Shown in pieces: positions 20,178 to 30,797 of a stretch of DNA of 64,000 nt. The DNA lies in the NCBI RefSeq assembly GCF_009914335.1, contig NZ_CP043925.1:1302001-1366000 (forward strand). The letters are read 5' to 3'. The translations under genes were made by a program, and so were the position numbers. The notes under the pieces are model-generated. The model did not search any database. It was not told where the DNA came from and saw only the letters and a program-made list of their open reading frames with translations. The DNA is from Proteus columbae. GTDB lineage: Bacteria > Pseudomonadota > Gammaproteobacteria > Enterobacterales > Enterobacteriaceae. Every line of letters starts with the position of its first letter. Positions within the stretch are counted from its first letter, which is position 1.

Positions 20178-20939
20178 ATGTTCACGGTCATTATCCCAGG
20201 TCGATATGCATCGACCCGTTTACCAGGTAAACCCCTCGCGGATATTCATGGCAAACCTATGATTGTTCGTGTGATGGAACAGGCTATGCGCTCTGGTGCA
20301 AACCGCGTCATTGTTGCAACCGATAACTTAGAGGTTGTTGCAGCAGTTGAAAAAGCGGGCGGGGAAGCGTGTATGACTCGCGAAGATCACCATTCAGGCA
20401 CAGAACGTTTAGCAGAAGTCATTGAAAAATATCAATTTGCAGATGATGAGATAATCGTTAACGTACAAGGTGATGAGCCTCTTATTCCACCCGCTATTAT
20501 TGCCCAAGTAGCCGAAAATTTGGCAAATTGTGGTGCTGGAATGGCAACATTAGCAGTGCCTATTGTTGACTCAAAAGAAGCTTTTAATCCTAACGCGGTG
20601 AAAGTCGTGATGGATGCAAAAGGTTTTGCACTTTATTTTTCTCGTGCAACCATTCCTTGGGAAAGAGACCGTTTTAATTTATCACACGATGAAATTGGTG
20701 AGCATTATCTACGTCATATTGGTATTTATGCTTACCGTGCGGGCTTTATCCGTCGATATATTACTTGGGAACCAAGCCCATTAGAATCTATTGAAATGTT
20801 AGAGCAACTGCGTGTGCTGTGGTATGGTGAAAAAATCCATGTTGCAAAAGCATTAGAAGTTCCTGGTGTGGGTGTAGATACACAAGATGATCTTGTCGCA
20901 GCAAGAGCGGCATATCGAGCACTTAACCAAGAATTTTAG
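20178..20939 (+). CDS. kdsB: CMP-KDO synthetase (3-deoxy-manno-octulosonate cytidylyltransferase)
   Basis: KdsB activates KDO with CTP for addition to lipid A. The 253 residues start [20 protein letters not shown], the nucleotide-binding signature of the family, and include [11 protein letters not shown] near residue 95. The length matches E. coli KdsB (248). It follows ycaR by 4 bp. Together with msbA and lpxK it makes this region rich in LPS assembly genes. A strong terminator follows. Confidence 0.97.
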   Translation: MFTVIIPGRYASTRLPGKPLADIHGKPMIVRVMEQAMRSGANRVIVATDNLEVVAAVEKAGGEACMTREDHHSGTERLAEVIEKYQFADDEIIVNVQGDEPLIPPAIIAQVAENLANCGAGMATLAVPIVDSKEAFNPNAVKVVMDAKGFALYFSRATIPWERDRFNLSHDEIGEHYLRHIGIYAYRAGFIRRYITWEPSPLESIEMLEQLRVLWYGEKIHVAKALEVPGVGVDTQDDLVAARAAYRALNQEF

Positions 20940-20964
20940 TCTTTGAGCGACAACAAATAATATC

Positions 20965-20997
20965 AACGGCACTTAATTTTAATTAAGTGCCGTTTTT
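20965..20997. terminator. Bidirectional terminator between kdsB and elyC
   Basis: AACGGCACTTAATT and AATTAAGTGCCGTT are perfect 14-bp arms, with T residues after the stem on the plus strand. It serves convergent kdsB and elyC. Confidence 0.88.
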
Positions 20998-21023
20998 GTA
21001 TCAGTCAGCAAAGATATTTTTAA

Positions 21024-21854
21024 TTATTGGCTTTTTTCTTTATCAGATTGATGATCTTCATTTTCAGGAATAGTGGCGGGTTGTCCAGTCGGTTTTATTG
21101 ATTGCCACATCGATCCTAAAAACTCATACCATGCACGTTCACTATGTTGAAAATAAGTGGCGGAGGGAAAATATTTCTCCCAAGGATGTAATGGTGAAGT
21201 GATAGCCAATTGGTTAGCTGGCGCAACGATAGGGTTCATGCCTCGTGCTAAAAAGAAACGTTCAGCGCGTGCTAAATGGTTGGCAGACGTCACAAGCAAA
21301 AATGGTTTCTTACCAATTAATTTATCAACTTCATAGGCTTCTTCTTCTGTATCTTTCGGTGTTGATAGTGTGATAGTTTTATCCGCAGGTACACCTAAAG
21401 ATTGTGCCACCTGAGCCGCTACCTCTGCACTACTTATCTGATTAACACCTGCACCCCCTGTAAAAATCAGTGTCGAATTGGGATTGCGGTAATAAAGTCT
21501 TACACCTTCAGCAACACGAAACAAACTATTGTTAAGAAGATTAGAACTTGGTGCCCATTCTGGGTTATAAGTAAATCCACCACCTAAAACAACAATGTAG
21601 TTCACATCTTGTTGCGAATTTTCTCGTAATTCATAACGAGCTTGATACTCTTTTTCACTTGGCATTAATAGTGTATCGGCAACAGGTTGTATGCCTAGAA
21701 TAGTTAACAGAACAAGCGCAACAGTGAGTAGGCTTTTTCCGGTTTTTTGCCAACGTGTAAACCAAAGTAGTGCTAATGCAAAAAAGGCGATTAATAAGAG
21801 CAAAGGCAAGGGCATCAGAAAGCCTGCAACATATTTTTTGAGCAAAAACAGCAT
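21024..21854 (-). CDS. elyC: Envelope biogenesis factor ElyC (DUF218)
   Basis: ElyC is an inner-membrane protein needed for normal peptidoglycan synthesis in E. coli. The 276 residues show two N-terminal membrane helices (about 10-32 and 38-58) and then a periplasmic DUF218 domain. This domain begins YIVVLGGGFTY near residue 85 and continues with FTGGAG and VTSANHLARAERFF. The protein is slightly longer than E. coli ElyC (259), with a charged tail. It is convergent with kdsB and divergent from cmoM. The E. coli neighbour ycbJ is absent. Confidence 0.9.
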   Translation of the reverse strand: MLFLLKKYVAGFLMPLPLLLLIAFFALALLWFTRWQKTGKSLLTVALVLLTILGIQPVADTLLMPSEKEYQARYELRENSQQDVNYIVVLGGGFTYNPEWAPSSNLLNNSLFRVAEGVRLYYRNPNSTLIFTGGAGVNQISSAEVAAQVAQSLGVPADKTITLSTPKDTEEEAYEVDKLIGKKPFLLVTSANHLARAERFFLARGMNPIVAPANQLAITSPLHPWEKYFPSATYFQHSERAWYEFLGSMWQSIKPTGQPATIPENEDHQSDKEKSQ

Positions 21855-22229
21855 AAATCATCCTAGATTGAGTGAAATACATGCAATTGATAGTGAAAGT
21901 TTAGTGAAAACTAGGGGAATTCCAAGACGTTGTGTCAAAATAGCTAACACAACAACGATTCACTAAGTTTTCATCAATAGAAATAAAGAACCGTTTAATT
22001 ATTTATAAAACGATAAACGTTTGAACGTTAATTTTTTCATTAATAAGCGTTATATTTGTACTGCGCTTTGCGAATAGTCTGATTCATGACTTATTTCTTT
22101 AGAGAAAACAGTCAGTATCATAGAACACTGGTAAAATTGCCGTCTTTATTTATGTACAGTGTCTCATATTTTTAAATTTATCAGAACGCAGAGAGCGCAA
22201 GTAGTAAGTTGTTATCATGAGGCGTTTTA
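21855..22229. other. Divergent promoter region between elyC and cmoM
   Basis: About 375 bp between divergent genes. Frames running in from elyC are antisense shadows. The sequence must hold promoters for elyC and the cmoM-mukFEB unit, but no high-quality hexamer pair or known operator stands out. Confidence 0.45.
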
Positions 22230-23003
22230 ATGTCAGATCGTAATTTTGACGATATTGCAGATAAATTCTCCCGCAATATCTATGGCACAACAAAGGGTAA
22301 AATACGTCAAGCGGTGATTTGGGAAGATTTACAACAATTATTGACCCTTTTGCCTAACCGAAGTTTGCGTATTTTAGATGCAGGTGGAGGTGAAGGTTAT
22401 TTCTCTCGTCAGCTTGCTAAATTAGGACACCAAATTATCTTATGTGATTTATCACAAGAGATGCTTAATCGCGCACAAGAAGCTGCGATTGAAGAGGGTG
22501 TTATCGAGAACATGACGTTTATTTGTTGTGCGGCTCAAGAGATTAAAGAGCATATAGATGAAGGGGTTGACTTAATTCTATTTCATGCAGTATTGGAATG
22601 GATCACGGATCAGAAAGACGCCGTAAATGTTCTTACCGATATGTTGCTACCTAATGGTATCTTATCGCTGATGTTTTACAATGCGAATGGTATTGTCATG
22701 AGAAATGCGATTTTAGGAAATTTTCATCTGGCAAATCCTGAGATCCCACGTAGAAGAAAAAAATCGCTATCACCTCAAAACCCATTACAACCAGAAGATG
22801 TTTATCAATGGTTAGATGAGTTTTCGATGACAATATTGGGAAAAACGGGTGTTCGTGTTTTCCATGATTATTTGCAAAGTCGTCAGTTACAAAATAAAGA
22901 CTTTCCATCGTTGCTTGCATTAGAGCAACGATATTGTCGGCAAGAGCCCTATATCAGTCTGGGGCGTTACATTCATGTCATGGCACAAAAGCGTGTAAAT
23001 TAA
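22230..23003 (+). CDS. cmoM: tRNA 5-carboxymethoxyuridine methyltransferase CmoM
   Basis: CmoM (formerly SmtA) uses S-adenosylmethionine to methylate cmo5U34 to mcmo5U34 in certain tRNAs. The 257 residues start MSDRNFDDIADKFSRNIYGTTKGK and align with E. coli CmoM (261). The SAM-binding motif LDAGGGEGYFSRQL lies at about 49-62, followed by ILCDLS. HAVLEWI and YCRQEPYISLGRYIH are conserved further on. It ends 9 bp before mukF, so it is the first gene of the cmoM-mukFEB cluster as in E. coli. Confidence 0.95.
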   Translation: MSDRNFDDIADKFSRNIYGTTKGKIRQAVIWEDLQQLLTLLPNRSLRILDAGGGEGYFSRQLAKLGHQIILCDLSQEMLNRAQEAAIEEGVIENMTFICCAAQEIKEHIDEGVDLILFHAVLEWITDQKDAVNVLTDMLLPNGILSLMFYNANGIVMRNAILGNFHLANPEIPRRRKKSLSPQNPLQPEDVYQWLDEFSMTILGKTGVRVFHDYLQSRQLQNKDFPSLLALEQRYCRQEPYISLGRYIHVMAQKRVN

Positions 23004-23012
23004 GGATGTACT

Positions 23013-24335
23013 ATGAGTGATTTTACCCAGACCGTTCCTGAGTTAGTGTCTTGGGCGAGAAAAAATGATTTCTCAATCTCACTGCCACCAGAAAGATTAG
23101 CTTTTTTGATGGCTGTCGCTGTATTAAACAGCGAGCGCCTTGATGGCGAAATCAGTGAAGGGGAGTTAATTGATGCCTTTAGGGAAGTGTGTAAAGGCTT
23201 CGAACAACCTGCAGAATCAATACAAGTTCGCGCGAATAATGCCATTAATGACATGGTAAAGCAGCGGCTTTTTAACCGTTTTACCAGTGAATTGGTAGAA
23301 GGTAATGCAATATACCGTTTAACCCCGTTGGGAATTGGAATTAGTGATTACTATATTCGCCAACGCGAATTTTCATCATTGCGCTTATCTATGCAACTTT
23401 CTATTGTGGCGGGTGAGCTTGATTCAGCGGCAAGCTCTGCTGAAGACGGTGGTGATGAATATCATTGGCACCGTAATGTTTTCGCGCCTCTAAAATATTC
23501 AGTGGCGGAAATTTTCGATAGCATTGATTTATCTCAGCGAATTATGGATGAGCAGCAAAATACAGTAAAAGAAGATATTGCTGCGTTATTAAACCAAGAT
23601 TGGCAAGCGGCTATTTCAAGCTGTGAACAGCTGTTATCTGAAACATCTGGTACATTAAGAGAGCTACAAGATACGCTTGAAGCAGCTGGCGACAAACTTC
23701 AAGCCAATCTCTTACGTATTCAGGAAGCAAACATGAATACGGGCCATGTTGAGCAAATAGATACATTAGTATTTGAACTTCAAAGTAAGTTAGACCGCAT
23801 TATTAGTTGGGGTCAGCAATCTATTGATTTATGGATTGGATACGATAGACATGTCCATAAATTTATTCGTACAGCGATTGATATGGATAAAAACCGTATT
23901 TTCTCTCGTCGCTTACGTCAATCTGTACAAAACTATTTCGACAGCCCATGGGCATTAACTTACGCTAATGCTGATCGGTTGTTTGATATGCGTGATGAAG
24001 AACTGGCTCTACGTGATGACGAAGTCACGGGTGAGTTACCCGAAGAGCTTGAATATCAAATGTTCAGTGAAGTGAACGAACAGATAGCGCAATGGGTAGA
24101 GCAAGAGCTTGCTTCTTACAAATTAGAACAACGAGCATTAGATCTCAGTTCAGTGTTAGTTGAATATCTTAATCGTTATCCGCAACAGAAACATTTCGAT
24201 GTTGCACGTATTGTCATTGATCAAGCAGTACGATTAGGTGTAGCGAAAGCTGAGCTCGCAGGATTACCTGCAAAATGGTCAGAAATTAACGAATATGGAG
24301 CTAAGGTACAAGCGCATGTCATCGATACATACTGA
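23013..24335 (+). CDS. mukF: Condensin kleisin subunit MukF
   Basis: MukF is the kleisin of the MukBEF chromosome-organising complex. It bridges MukB heads and binds MukE. The 440 residues equal E. coli MukF in length, starting [25 protein letters not shown]. The N-terminal winged-helix dimerisation region is followed by a long helical middle around residues 180-320 and a C-terminal domain that contacts the MukB head. Its 3' end overlaps the mukE start by 20 bp, indicating coupled translation. Confidence 0.97.
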   Translation: MSDFTQTVPELVSWARKNDFSISLPPERLAFLMAVAVLNSERLDGEISEGELIDAFREVCKGFEQPAESIQVRANNAINDMVKQRLFNRFTSELVEGNAIYRLTPLGIGISDYYIRQREFSSLRLSMQLSIVAGELDSAASSAEDGGDEYHWHRNVFAPLKYSVAEIFDSIDLSQRIMDEQQNTVKEDIAALLNQDWQAAISSCEQLLSETSGTLRELQDTLEAAGDKLQANLLRIQEANMNTGHVEQIDTLVFELQSKLDRIISWGQQSIDLWIGYDRHVHKFIRTAIDMDKNRIFSRRLRQSVQNYFDSPWALTYANADRLFDMRDEELALRDDEVTGELPEELEYQMFSEVNEQIAQWVEQELASYKLEQRALDLSSVLVEYLNRYPQQKHFDVARIVIDQAVRLGVAKAELAGLPAKWSEINEYGAKVQAHVIDTY

Positions 24336-25047
24336 ACAATTTATGCCAGCAAAACTGGCGCAGGCATTAGCGAACTCACTTTTTCCTGAACTGGATAGCC
24401 AGTTACGTGCAGGTCGACATATCGGTATAGACTCTCTGGATAATCATGCTTTTTTGATGGATTTTCAAGATGAGTTATCAGACTTTTATGCGCGTTATAA
24501 CGTCGAATTAATCCGAGCGCCAGAAGGATTCTTCTATTTGCGACCTCGTTCAACCACACTTATTCCACGCTCTGTCCTCTCTGAAATGGATATGCTGGTG
24601 GGGAAAATTCTTTGTTATCTCTACCTTAGCCCTGAGCGGTTAGCCAATCAGGGAATATTCACCGTTCAAGAGCTGTTCGATGAATTAAGAACATTAGCAG
24701 ATGAAACCAAACTTTTACGTTTAGTGAATCAACGCTCAACAGGTTCTGATCTTGATTTGCAAAAATTACAAGAAAAAATAAGAACCTCGTTAAATCGTTT
24801 ACGTCGTTTAGGCATGATTTCATTCTTATTAAATGATATGCAGCGTTTCTCGATCACAGAATCTGTTTTCCGTTTTGGTGCAGATGTGCGTAGTGGTGAT
24901 AATCCGCTTGAGGCTCAAATGCGCATGATCCGTGATGGTGAAGCAATGGCGCTTGAAGATAGCTCAGAAACACTTAACGACGATGAAGAAAATGAAGATG
25001 AGCAATTACAATCCAGTGAAGATGATGCGGAGGGAGAAAATAAATGA
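24316..25047 (+). CDS. mukE: Condensin subunit MukE
   Basis: MukE is the winged-helix KITE subunit of MukBEF. From ATG 24316 the protein has 243 residues ([21 protein letters not shown]...), matching E. coli MukE. The open frame extends to 24295 (MELRYKR), but this is inside mukF and not conserved. The central [20 protein letters not shown] is characteristic. The C-terminal about 30 residues are a very acidic low-complexity tail. It overlaps mukF by 20 bp and mukB by 4 bp. Confidence 0.96.
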   Translation: MSSIHTEQFMPAKLAQALANSLFPELDSQLRAGRHIGIDSLDNHAFLMDFQDELSDFYARYNVELIRAPEGFFYLRPRSTTLIPRSVLSEMDMLVGKILCYLYLSPERLANQGIFTVQELFDELRTLADETKLLRLVNQRSTGSDLDLQKLQEKIRTSLNRLRRLGMISFLLNDMQRFSITESVFRFGADVRSGDNPLEAQMRMIRDGEAMALEDSSETLNDDEENEDEQLQSSEDDAEGENK

Positions 25048-28000
25048 TTGAACGGGGAAAATTTCGCTCATTAACACTTATCAACTGGAATGGGTTCTTT
25101 GCTCGTACTTTTGATTTAGATGAGTTGGTGACTACGTTATCAGGTGGTAATGGTGCGGGTAAATCAACCACTATGGCTGCATTTATTACAGCTATGATCC
25201 CTGATCTTACTTTGCTTCATTTCCGTAATACCACAGAAGCAGGATCGACAAGTGGATCTCGTGATAAAGGGTTATACGGGAAATTGCGTCCGGGTGTGTG
25301 TTATGCCGTATTAGATGTGATCAACTCGCGTCACTTACGTGCTGTGGTCGGTGTTCGTTTACAGCAAATTGCAGGACGTGATAAGAAAGTTGATATCAAA
25401 CCCTTTATGATCCAAGGGCTGCCAATGGCAGAAAACCCAACAGAAATTTTAACGCAAGCTGTTGCAGATCGCCAAGCCCGTGTTTTACCGCTTAATGAAT
25501 TAAAAGAAAAAGTTGAAGCCATTGATGGGGTTGTTTTTAGACAATTTAACTCTATCACTGATTTCCACGCGGTGATGTTTGATTTAGGTGTTATTCCTAA
25601 ACGTTTACGTTCAGCAAGTGATCGTGCCAAATTTTATCGTTTAATTGAAGCCTCATTGTATGGCGGTATTTCAAGTGCGATTACACGCTCTTTACGTGAT
25701 TATTTACTACCTGAGAATAGTGGTGTAAGAAAAGCGTTCCAAGATATGGAAGGCGCATTACGTGAAAACCGAATGACACTTGAAGCTATTCGAGTCACTC
25801 AATCTGATCGTGACTTATTTAAGCATTTAATTACAGAAGCGACATCTTATGTTGCAGCTGACTATATGCGCCATGCCAATGAACGACGCGTTCATCTTGA
25901 TGAAGCTTTAACTGTGCGCCGTGAGTTATGGAGTCAGCGTAAATCCATTAATAACGAAGCGTATCGATTTGTTGAAATGGGGAAAGAGTTAGAAGAGCAA
26001 CAAGCGTTATCTTCTGATCTTGAAGCCGATTATCAAGCGGCAAGCGACCGACTAAACTTAGTGCAAAATGCGGTTCGCCAACAAGAAAAAATTGACCGCT
26101 ATGTTGCTGATGTCGAAGAAATCACTTTTCGCTTAGAAGAACAAAGTGAAGTTGTTGAAGAAGCAGCTTCTAAGAAAGAAGAGCTTGAAGCGCGCGTGGA
26201 GTCTGCTGAAGAAGAAGTTGATGAACTGAAAAACCAGTTGGCAGATTATCAACAAGCATTAGACGTACAACAGACGCGTGCTATTCAATATCGTCAAGCT
26301 GTACAAGCGTTAGAGCGCGCTAAAGCACAGTGTGATATTGCGGATTTAGACGAGAAAAATGCTGATCAATGGGCTGAACGTATTCAAGCCAAAATTCAAA
26401 CCATTACGCATTCATTACTCTCTATGGAACAGAAACTCAATGTTTCTGAAGCGGCTAAAACGCAATTTGATCAAGCCTATAAACTGGTAAGTTCAATTGT
26501 AGGTGAGGTTGAACGTCAAAATGCATGGGATGCGGCAAAAACAGCATTACGTGAATGGTCTTCTCATCGACATCAAGCGGATAGGGTTCATCCTATTCGC
26601 ATGCAGTTGGCAGAATTAGAGCAACGCTTGCATCAACGAAATAGTGCAGAGCGCCAGCTTGAAGAGTTTAACAAACATCATGGCAAGTCGATGGAGCCTG
26701 ATGATTTGTTAATTCTTCAAGATGAGTTAGAAGCCAAAATTGAAGAGCTTAGCGATTATGTTAATGAGTCTGGCGAACACCGCATGCAAATGCGCCAAGA
26801 GCTGGATCAACTTAAACAACAAATTGAAAAGCTGAAAAAACAAGCACCTGCATGGCTTGCTGCACAAGATGCGTTAACACAATTATGTGAACAGACTCGT
26901 CAATCTTTTGAAACGGGTCATCAAGTAACAGAATATATGCAACAGTTACTTGAGAAAGAGCGTGAAGCAACCGTATTACGTGATGAAACTGCAACTCGTA
27001 AACAGCAGATTGAAGCACAAATTGAACGTTTAAGTCAGCCAAGTGGTGCAGAAGACGGACGTTTAATTACATTAGCGGAACGTTTTAATGGTGTTTTATT
27101 ATCAGAAATTTATGATGATATTACGTTAGACGATGCGCCTTATTTCTCTGCATTATATGGCCCTGCACGTCATGCAATTGTTGTGCAAGATCTCTCGTTG
27201 ATTCAGGAACAATTAGAAACATTAGAAGATTGCCCTGAAGATCTCTATTTTATCGAAGGTGACCCACAATCTTTCGATGATAGTGTATTTAATGCTCAAG
27301 AGATGGATAAAGCGGTTCTTATCAAAAGTACTGATAGACAATGGCGTTATTCTCGCTACCCTGAAATTCCGCTTTTTGGTCGTGCTGCGCGTGAAAATCA
27401 ATTAGAAATTTTATCGCGTCAGCGTGATGAACTTTCAGAGCTTTACGCAACACAAGCTTTTGATGTGCAGAAGATCCAACGTGCCCACCATGCCTTTAGT
27501 CAGTTTGTGGGACAACATATTTCTGTGGCATTTGAGGCTGATCCTGAAGAGAATATTCGCCAGCTTAATCAACGACGTAACGAGCTAGAAAGAGCGTTAG
27601 CGCAATACGAAGAGAGTACTCAACAACAGCGTCAACATTATGCACGTACTAAAGAATCGCTGAATCTTCTTAATAAACTTATTCCTCAAGTTAATATCTT
27701 GATGGATGAAACTCTGATTGATCGTGTTGAAGAGTTACGCGAAGAGCTGTATGTCGCTGAAGAGTCAATGCGTTACTTACAGCGCCACGAAAAAGCATTA
27801 GCAGCATTAGAGCCTATCGCTTCAATCTTGCAAAGTGATCCACAAGCGCATGAACAATTAGCGCAAGATTACGAGCAAGCAAAAGCAGAGCAACAACGTT
27901 ATCAGCAACAAGCTTTCTTGCTGGTGGAAGTGGTACAGCGCCGCCCACACTTTAGTTATAGTGATGCCGTTGAGATTGTCAGTGAAAATAGTGATCTTAA

Positions 28001-29504
28001 CGAGAAGCTACGTCACCGTTTAGAGATGGCAGAAACAGAACGTGCTACGGCAAGAGAACTTTATCGTCAGCAACAAGCTCAATGTGCTCAATTTAATCAA
28101 GTACTTGCCTCATTAAAAAGCTCTTTTGACACTAAATCTGAATTGCTCAGAGAGCTTGAGCAAGAGATGCGTGATACGGGTATCCAGATTGATGTTGGTG
28201 CTGAAACAAGAGCAAAAGAGCTACGTGACCAGCGCTATTCTGCGGTAAGTGCAAACCGTACTCGTATTAGTCAACTTGAGCGTGATATCGCATTGAGTGA
28301 AGCAGAGCGAGATAATCTCACCAAGAAAATTCGTAAACTTGAGCGTGATTACGTTCAAATTCGTGAGCATGTTGTGAGTGCAAAAGCGGGTTGGTGCGCG
28401 GTTATGCGATTAGTGAAAGAAAATGGTATGGAGCGTCGCTTACATCGACGAGACTTTGCTTATCTTTCTGCTGATGAGCTACGTTCAATGTCGGATAAAG
28501 CGTTAGGTGCATTACGCCAAGCGGTTGCTGACAATGAATATTTACGTGATGCGTTACGCCGCTCAGAAGATGCGAAATATCCAGATCGTAAAGTTCAGTT
28601 CTTTATTGCGGTATACCAGCATTTAAGGGAACGTATTCGTCAAGACATCATTAAAACTGATGATCCGGTTGATGCAATTGAACAGATGGAAATCGAACTT
28701 GCTCGCTTAACTGAAGAGTTAACTAGTCGTGAGCAAAAATTAGCGATTAGTTCACGAAGTGTCGCGAATATTATTCGTAAAACTATTCAGCGTGAGCAAA
28801 ATCGTATCCGTATGTTAAACCAAGGTTTACAAGCAGTTTCATTTGGTCAGGTGCGAGGTGTCCGACTCAACGTCAATATACGTGAAAGTCATCAAGTGTT
28901 ATTGGATGTGTTATCTGAAGAAGATAACCAGTATCAAGATCTATTTAAAAACCAAAACCTTACTTTCTCTGAAGCAATGGCGAAGCTTTATCAGCGTTTA
29001 AACCCTCAAGTGGACATTGGTCAACGTATGCCACAAACCGTGGGTGAAGAGCTGTTAGATTACCGTAATTACCTTGAAATGGATGTTGAAGTTAATCGTG
29101 GACCAGAAGGTTGGTTAAAAGCAGAAAGTGGTGCTTTATCAACAGGTGAAGCGATTGGTACGGGGATGTCAATTCTGGTTATGGTGGTACAAAGCTGGGA
29201 AGAAGAATCGCGACGTTTAAGAGGAAAAGATATCTCTCCTTGTCGTTTACTCTTCCTCGATGAAGCTGCGCGTTTAGATGCGAAATCTATTGCAACGTTA
29301 TTTGAGCTTTGCGACCGTCTTGATATGCAGTTAATTATTGCGGCACCAGAAAATATCAGCCCAGAAAAAGGAACAACCTATAAATTAGTGCGTAAAGTGT
29401 TCAACGGCACTGAACATGTACATGTTGTTGGCTTAAAAGGTTTTGGTCAACAGGCTGAGAAAGATAAAATCGGATCATCAAATGTTGCTGAAATAACAGA
29501 ATAA
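25044..29504 (+). CDS. mukB: Chromosome partition ATPase MukB
   Basis: MukB is the SMC-like ATPase of the enterobacterial condensin. The 1486 residues equal E. coli MukB. The N-terminal head carries Walker [10 protein letters not shown] at 34-42. Long coiled-coil arms (roughly 300-670 and 780-1150, rich in Glu, Gln and Arg) flank a globular hinge around 670-780. The C-terminal head has the signature [10 protein letters not shown] and Walker [12 protein letters not shown]. The start overlaps mukE by 4 bp. A terminator follows 37 bp after the stop. No frameshift is visible. Confidence 0.98.
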   Translation: MIERGKFRSLTLINWNGFFARTFDLDELVTTLSGGNGAGKSTTMAAFITAMIPDLTLLHFRNTTEAGSTSGSRDKGLYGKLRPGVCYAVLDVINSRHLRAVVGVRLQQIAGRDKKVDIKPFMIQGLPMAENPTEILTQAVADRQARVLPLNELKEKVEAIDGVVFRQFNSITDFHAVMFDLGVIPKRLRSASDRAKFYRLIEASLYGGISSAITRSLRDYLLPENSGVRKAFQDMEGALRENRMTLEAIRVTQSDRDLFKHLITEATSYVAADYMRHANERRVHLDEALTVRRELWSQRKSINNEAYRFVEMGKELEEQQALSSDLEADYQAASDRLNLVQNAVRQQEKIDRYVADVEEITFRLEEQSEVVEEAASKKEELEARVESAEEEVDELKNQLADYQQALDVQQTRAIQYRQAVQALERAKAQCDIADLDEKNADQWAERIQAKIQTITHSLLSMEQKLNVSEAAKTQFDQAYKLVSSIVGEVERQNAWDAAKTALREWSSHRHQADRVHPIRMQLAELEQRLHQRNSAERQLEEFNKHHGKSMEPDDLLILQDELEAKIEELSDYVNESGEHRMQMRQELDQLKQQIEKLKKQAPAWLAAQDALTQLCEQTRQSFETGHQVTEYMQQLLEKEREATVLRDETATRKQQIEAQIERLSQPSGAEDGRLITLAERFNGVLLSEIYDDITLDDAPYFSALYGPARHAIVVQDLSLIQEQLETLEDCPEDLYFIEGDPQSFDDSVFNAQEMDKAVLIKSTDRQWRYSRYPEIPLFGRAARENQLEILSRQRDELSELYATQAFDVQKIQRAHHAFSQFVGQHISVAFEADPEENIRQLNQRRNELERALAQYEESTQQQRQHYARTKESLNLLNKLIPQVNILMDETLIDRVEELREELYVAEESMRYLQRHEKALAALEPIASILQSDPQAHEQLAQDYEQAKAEQQRYQQQAFLLVEVVQRRPHFSYSDAVEIVSENSDLNEKLRHRLEMAETERATARELYRQQQAQCAQFNQVLASLKSSFDTKSELLRELEQEMRDTGIQIDVGAETRAKELRDQRYSAVSANRTRISQLERDIALSEAERDNLTKKIRKLERDYVQIREHVVSAKAGWCAVMRLVKENGMERRLHRRDFAYLSADELRSMSDKALGALRQAVADNEYLRDALRRSEDAKYPDRKVQFFIAVYQHLRERIRQDIIKTDDPVDAIEQMEIELARLTEELTSREQKLAISSRSVANIIRKTIQREQNRIRMLNQGLQAVSFGQVRGVRLNVNIRESHQVLLDVLSEEDNQYQDLFKNQNLTFSEAMAKLYQRLNPQVDIGQRMPQTVGEELLDYRNYLEMDVEVNRGPEGWLKAESGALSTGEAIGTGMSILVMVVQSWEEESRRLRGKDISPCRLLFLDEAARLDAKSIATLFELCDRLDMQLIIAAPENISPEKGTTYKLVRKVFNGTEHVHVVGLKGFGQQAEKDKIGSSNVAEITE

Positions 29505-29540
29505 TTTTATCCCATTATTAGCCTCAAAAGGGCAAGAATA

Positions 29541-29578
29541 AAGGCGCTGCGGGCTTATGCTTATAGCGCCTTCTTTTT
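29541..29578 (+). terminator. Intrinsic terminator of mukFEB
   Basis: AAGGCGCT and AGCGCCTT form an 8-bp stem around a 16-nt loop, followed by TTCTTTTTT-like T-rich DNA. Confidence 0.75.
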
Positions 29579-29730
29579 TCAAAGTGTTACATAGATCAAA
29601 AAATGAAAGCAAATTAACAAAAAAATGAAATCTTAAGTGGTATAACGTGCGCCATATCTCATTTAAATGTAATCATGATGTTTATGATTGTTCCCGTATG
29701 TGATTAATATAAAAATTTAAAGGAAAAAGA

Positions 29731-30444
29731 ATGCGTAAAGTCACGTTAGCTTTTAGTGCAATTGCTTTAGCGTTAAGCTTAAACGGCGCAGCAATGGCAA
29801 AAGTACATCTACCAGAAGTTGTTAGCCCAGGTGTTACTGTTGCACAACTTGCACAACAACAACCAATTCATTGGGTTTCTGTTGCTGATATTGAAAAAAG
29901 CCTTGCAGGTCAAGCACCGATGGCGGTTGGTTTTGATATTGATGACACCGTTCTGTTCTCAAGCCCTGGTTTCTACCGTGGTAAACTAGAATACTCTCCA
30001 AACGATTTCAGCTACCTGAAAAACCCAGAATTCTGGAACAAAATGAATAATGAGTGGGATAAATTCAGTATGCCTAAACAAGTCGGTATCGATCTTGTTC
30101 AGATGCACCTAAAACGTGGGGATACTGTTTATTTCATTACTGGTCGTACTCAAACTAAAACTGAGACTGTGACCAAATATGTACAAGAAGGCTTAAACAT
30201 TCCTGCTGATAAAATGCAGCCGGTTATTTTTGCTGGTGACCAACCTGGCGCAAATAACAAAGTAAGCTGGATGCGTGATCATAAACTGAAAATTTACTAC
30301 GGTGATGCTGATGCTGATATCGCAGCAGCAGATGAACTGAATATCCGTGGTATTCGTATTCTGCGTGCGGCTAACTCTTCTTACCAACCACTGCCAAAAG
30401 CAGGCCAGTTTGGTGAAGAAGTTGTTATCAATTCAGAGTATTAA
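29731..30444 (+). CDS. aphA: Periplasmic class B acid phosphatase
   Basis: AphA is a secreted HAD-superfamily phosphomonoesterase/phosphotransferase that dephosphorylates nucleotides and other esters. The 237 residues equal E. coli AphA in length. A signal peptide ([23 protein letters not shown]) precedes the mature chain. The nucleophile motif [14 protein letters not shown] lies near residue 69, FITGRTQ near 135 and the metal-site YYGDADADI near 190. It is a single-gene unit bounded by terminators and inserted between mukB and ldtD, which are neighbours in E. coli. Confidence 0.95.
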   Translation: MRKVTLAFSAIALALSLNGAAMAKVHLPEVVSPGVTVAQLAQQQPIHWVSVADIEKSLAGQAPMAVGFDIDDTVLFSSPGFYRGKLEYSPNDFSYLKNPEFWNKMNNEWDKFSMPKQVGIDLVQMHLKRGDTVYFITGRTQTKTETVTKYVQEGLNIPADKMQPVIFAGDQPGANNKVSWMRDHKLKIYYGDADADIAAADELNIRGIRILRAANSSYQPLPKAGQFGEEVVINSEY

Positions 30445-30472
30445 TCTTTACCCTTTGTTTACCTTTATTTGT

Positions 30473-30498
30473 AAGGCGTAGGAAACTGCGCCTTTTTC
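30473..30498 (+). terminator. Intrinsic terminator of aphA
   Basis: AAGGCGTAG and CTGCGCCTT form a 9-bp stem (one G-T pair) with a GAAA tetraloop, followed by T residues. Confidence 0.88.
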
Positions 30499-30797
30499 TA
30501 TTTTAAAATACCTTCCATTTAAATAATCTTATTTATCTATTCACAATTCTTTATTATTTCCTGAACGCTTATTTTCAATATGTCTATTTTTTGTTCTTTT
30601 ATTGTATCTTTCATTTAAATTATATATTTGAAGATAAAAGCAGCTAGATGGTCTTTTTTTGATTAAATAAAACCAAATTTCTATCAGGGGCTTACAAAAC
30701 TTTAAAAATATTAGTTTATTCCTATAAAACTCTTTGCCTAGCTCATCTAATATTCTAGGATACCAAAATAATAATAAGGAATGAGGGTAGAGGATTT
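30499..30797. other. AT-rich spacer between aphA and ldtD
   Basis: About 300 bp of AT-rich DNA with homopolymer T runs and no reading frame. It should contain the ldtD promoter, but no hexamer pair is convincing. AAGGAATGAGGG before ATG 30798 is the likely ribosome-binding region. Confidence 0.4.

Noticed and set aside
21402..21966. Antisense frames over elyC
   Set aside because: They run opposite to a clearly conserved gene and show no family resemblance.
24018..24030. matS-like sequence ATGACGAAGTCAC in mukF
   Set aside because: Two mismatches to the consensus inside coding sequence, at a level expected by chance. A similar case occurs in ldtD near 32467.
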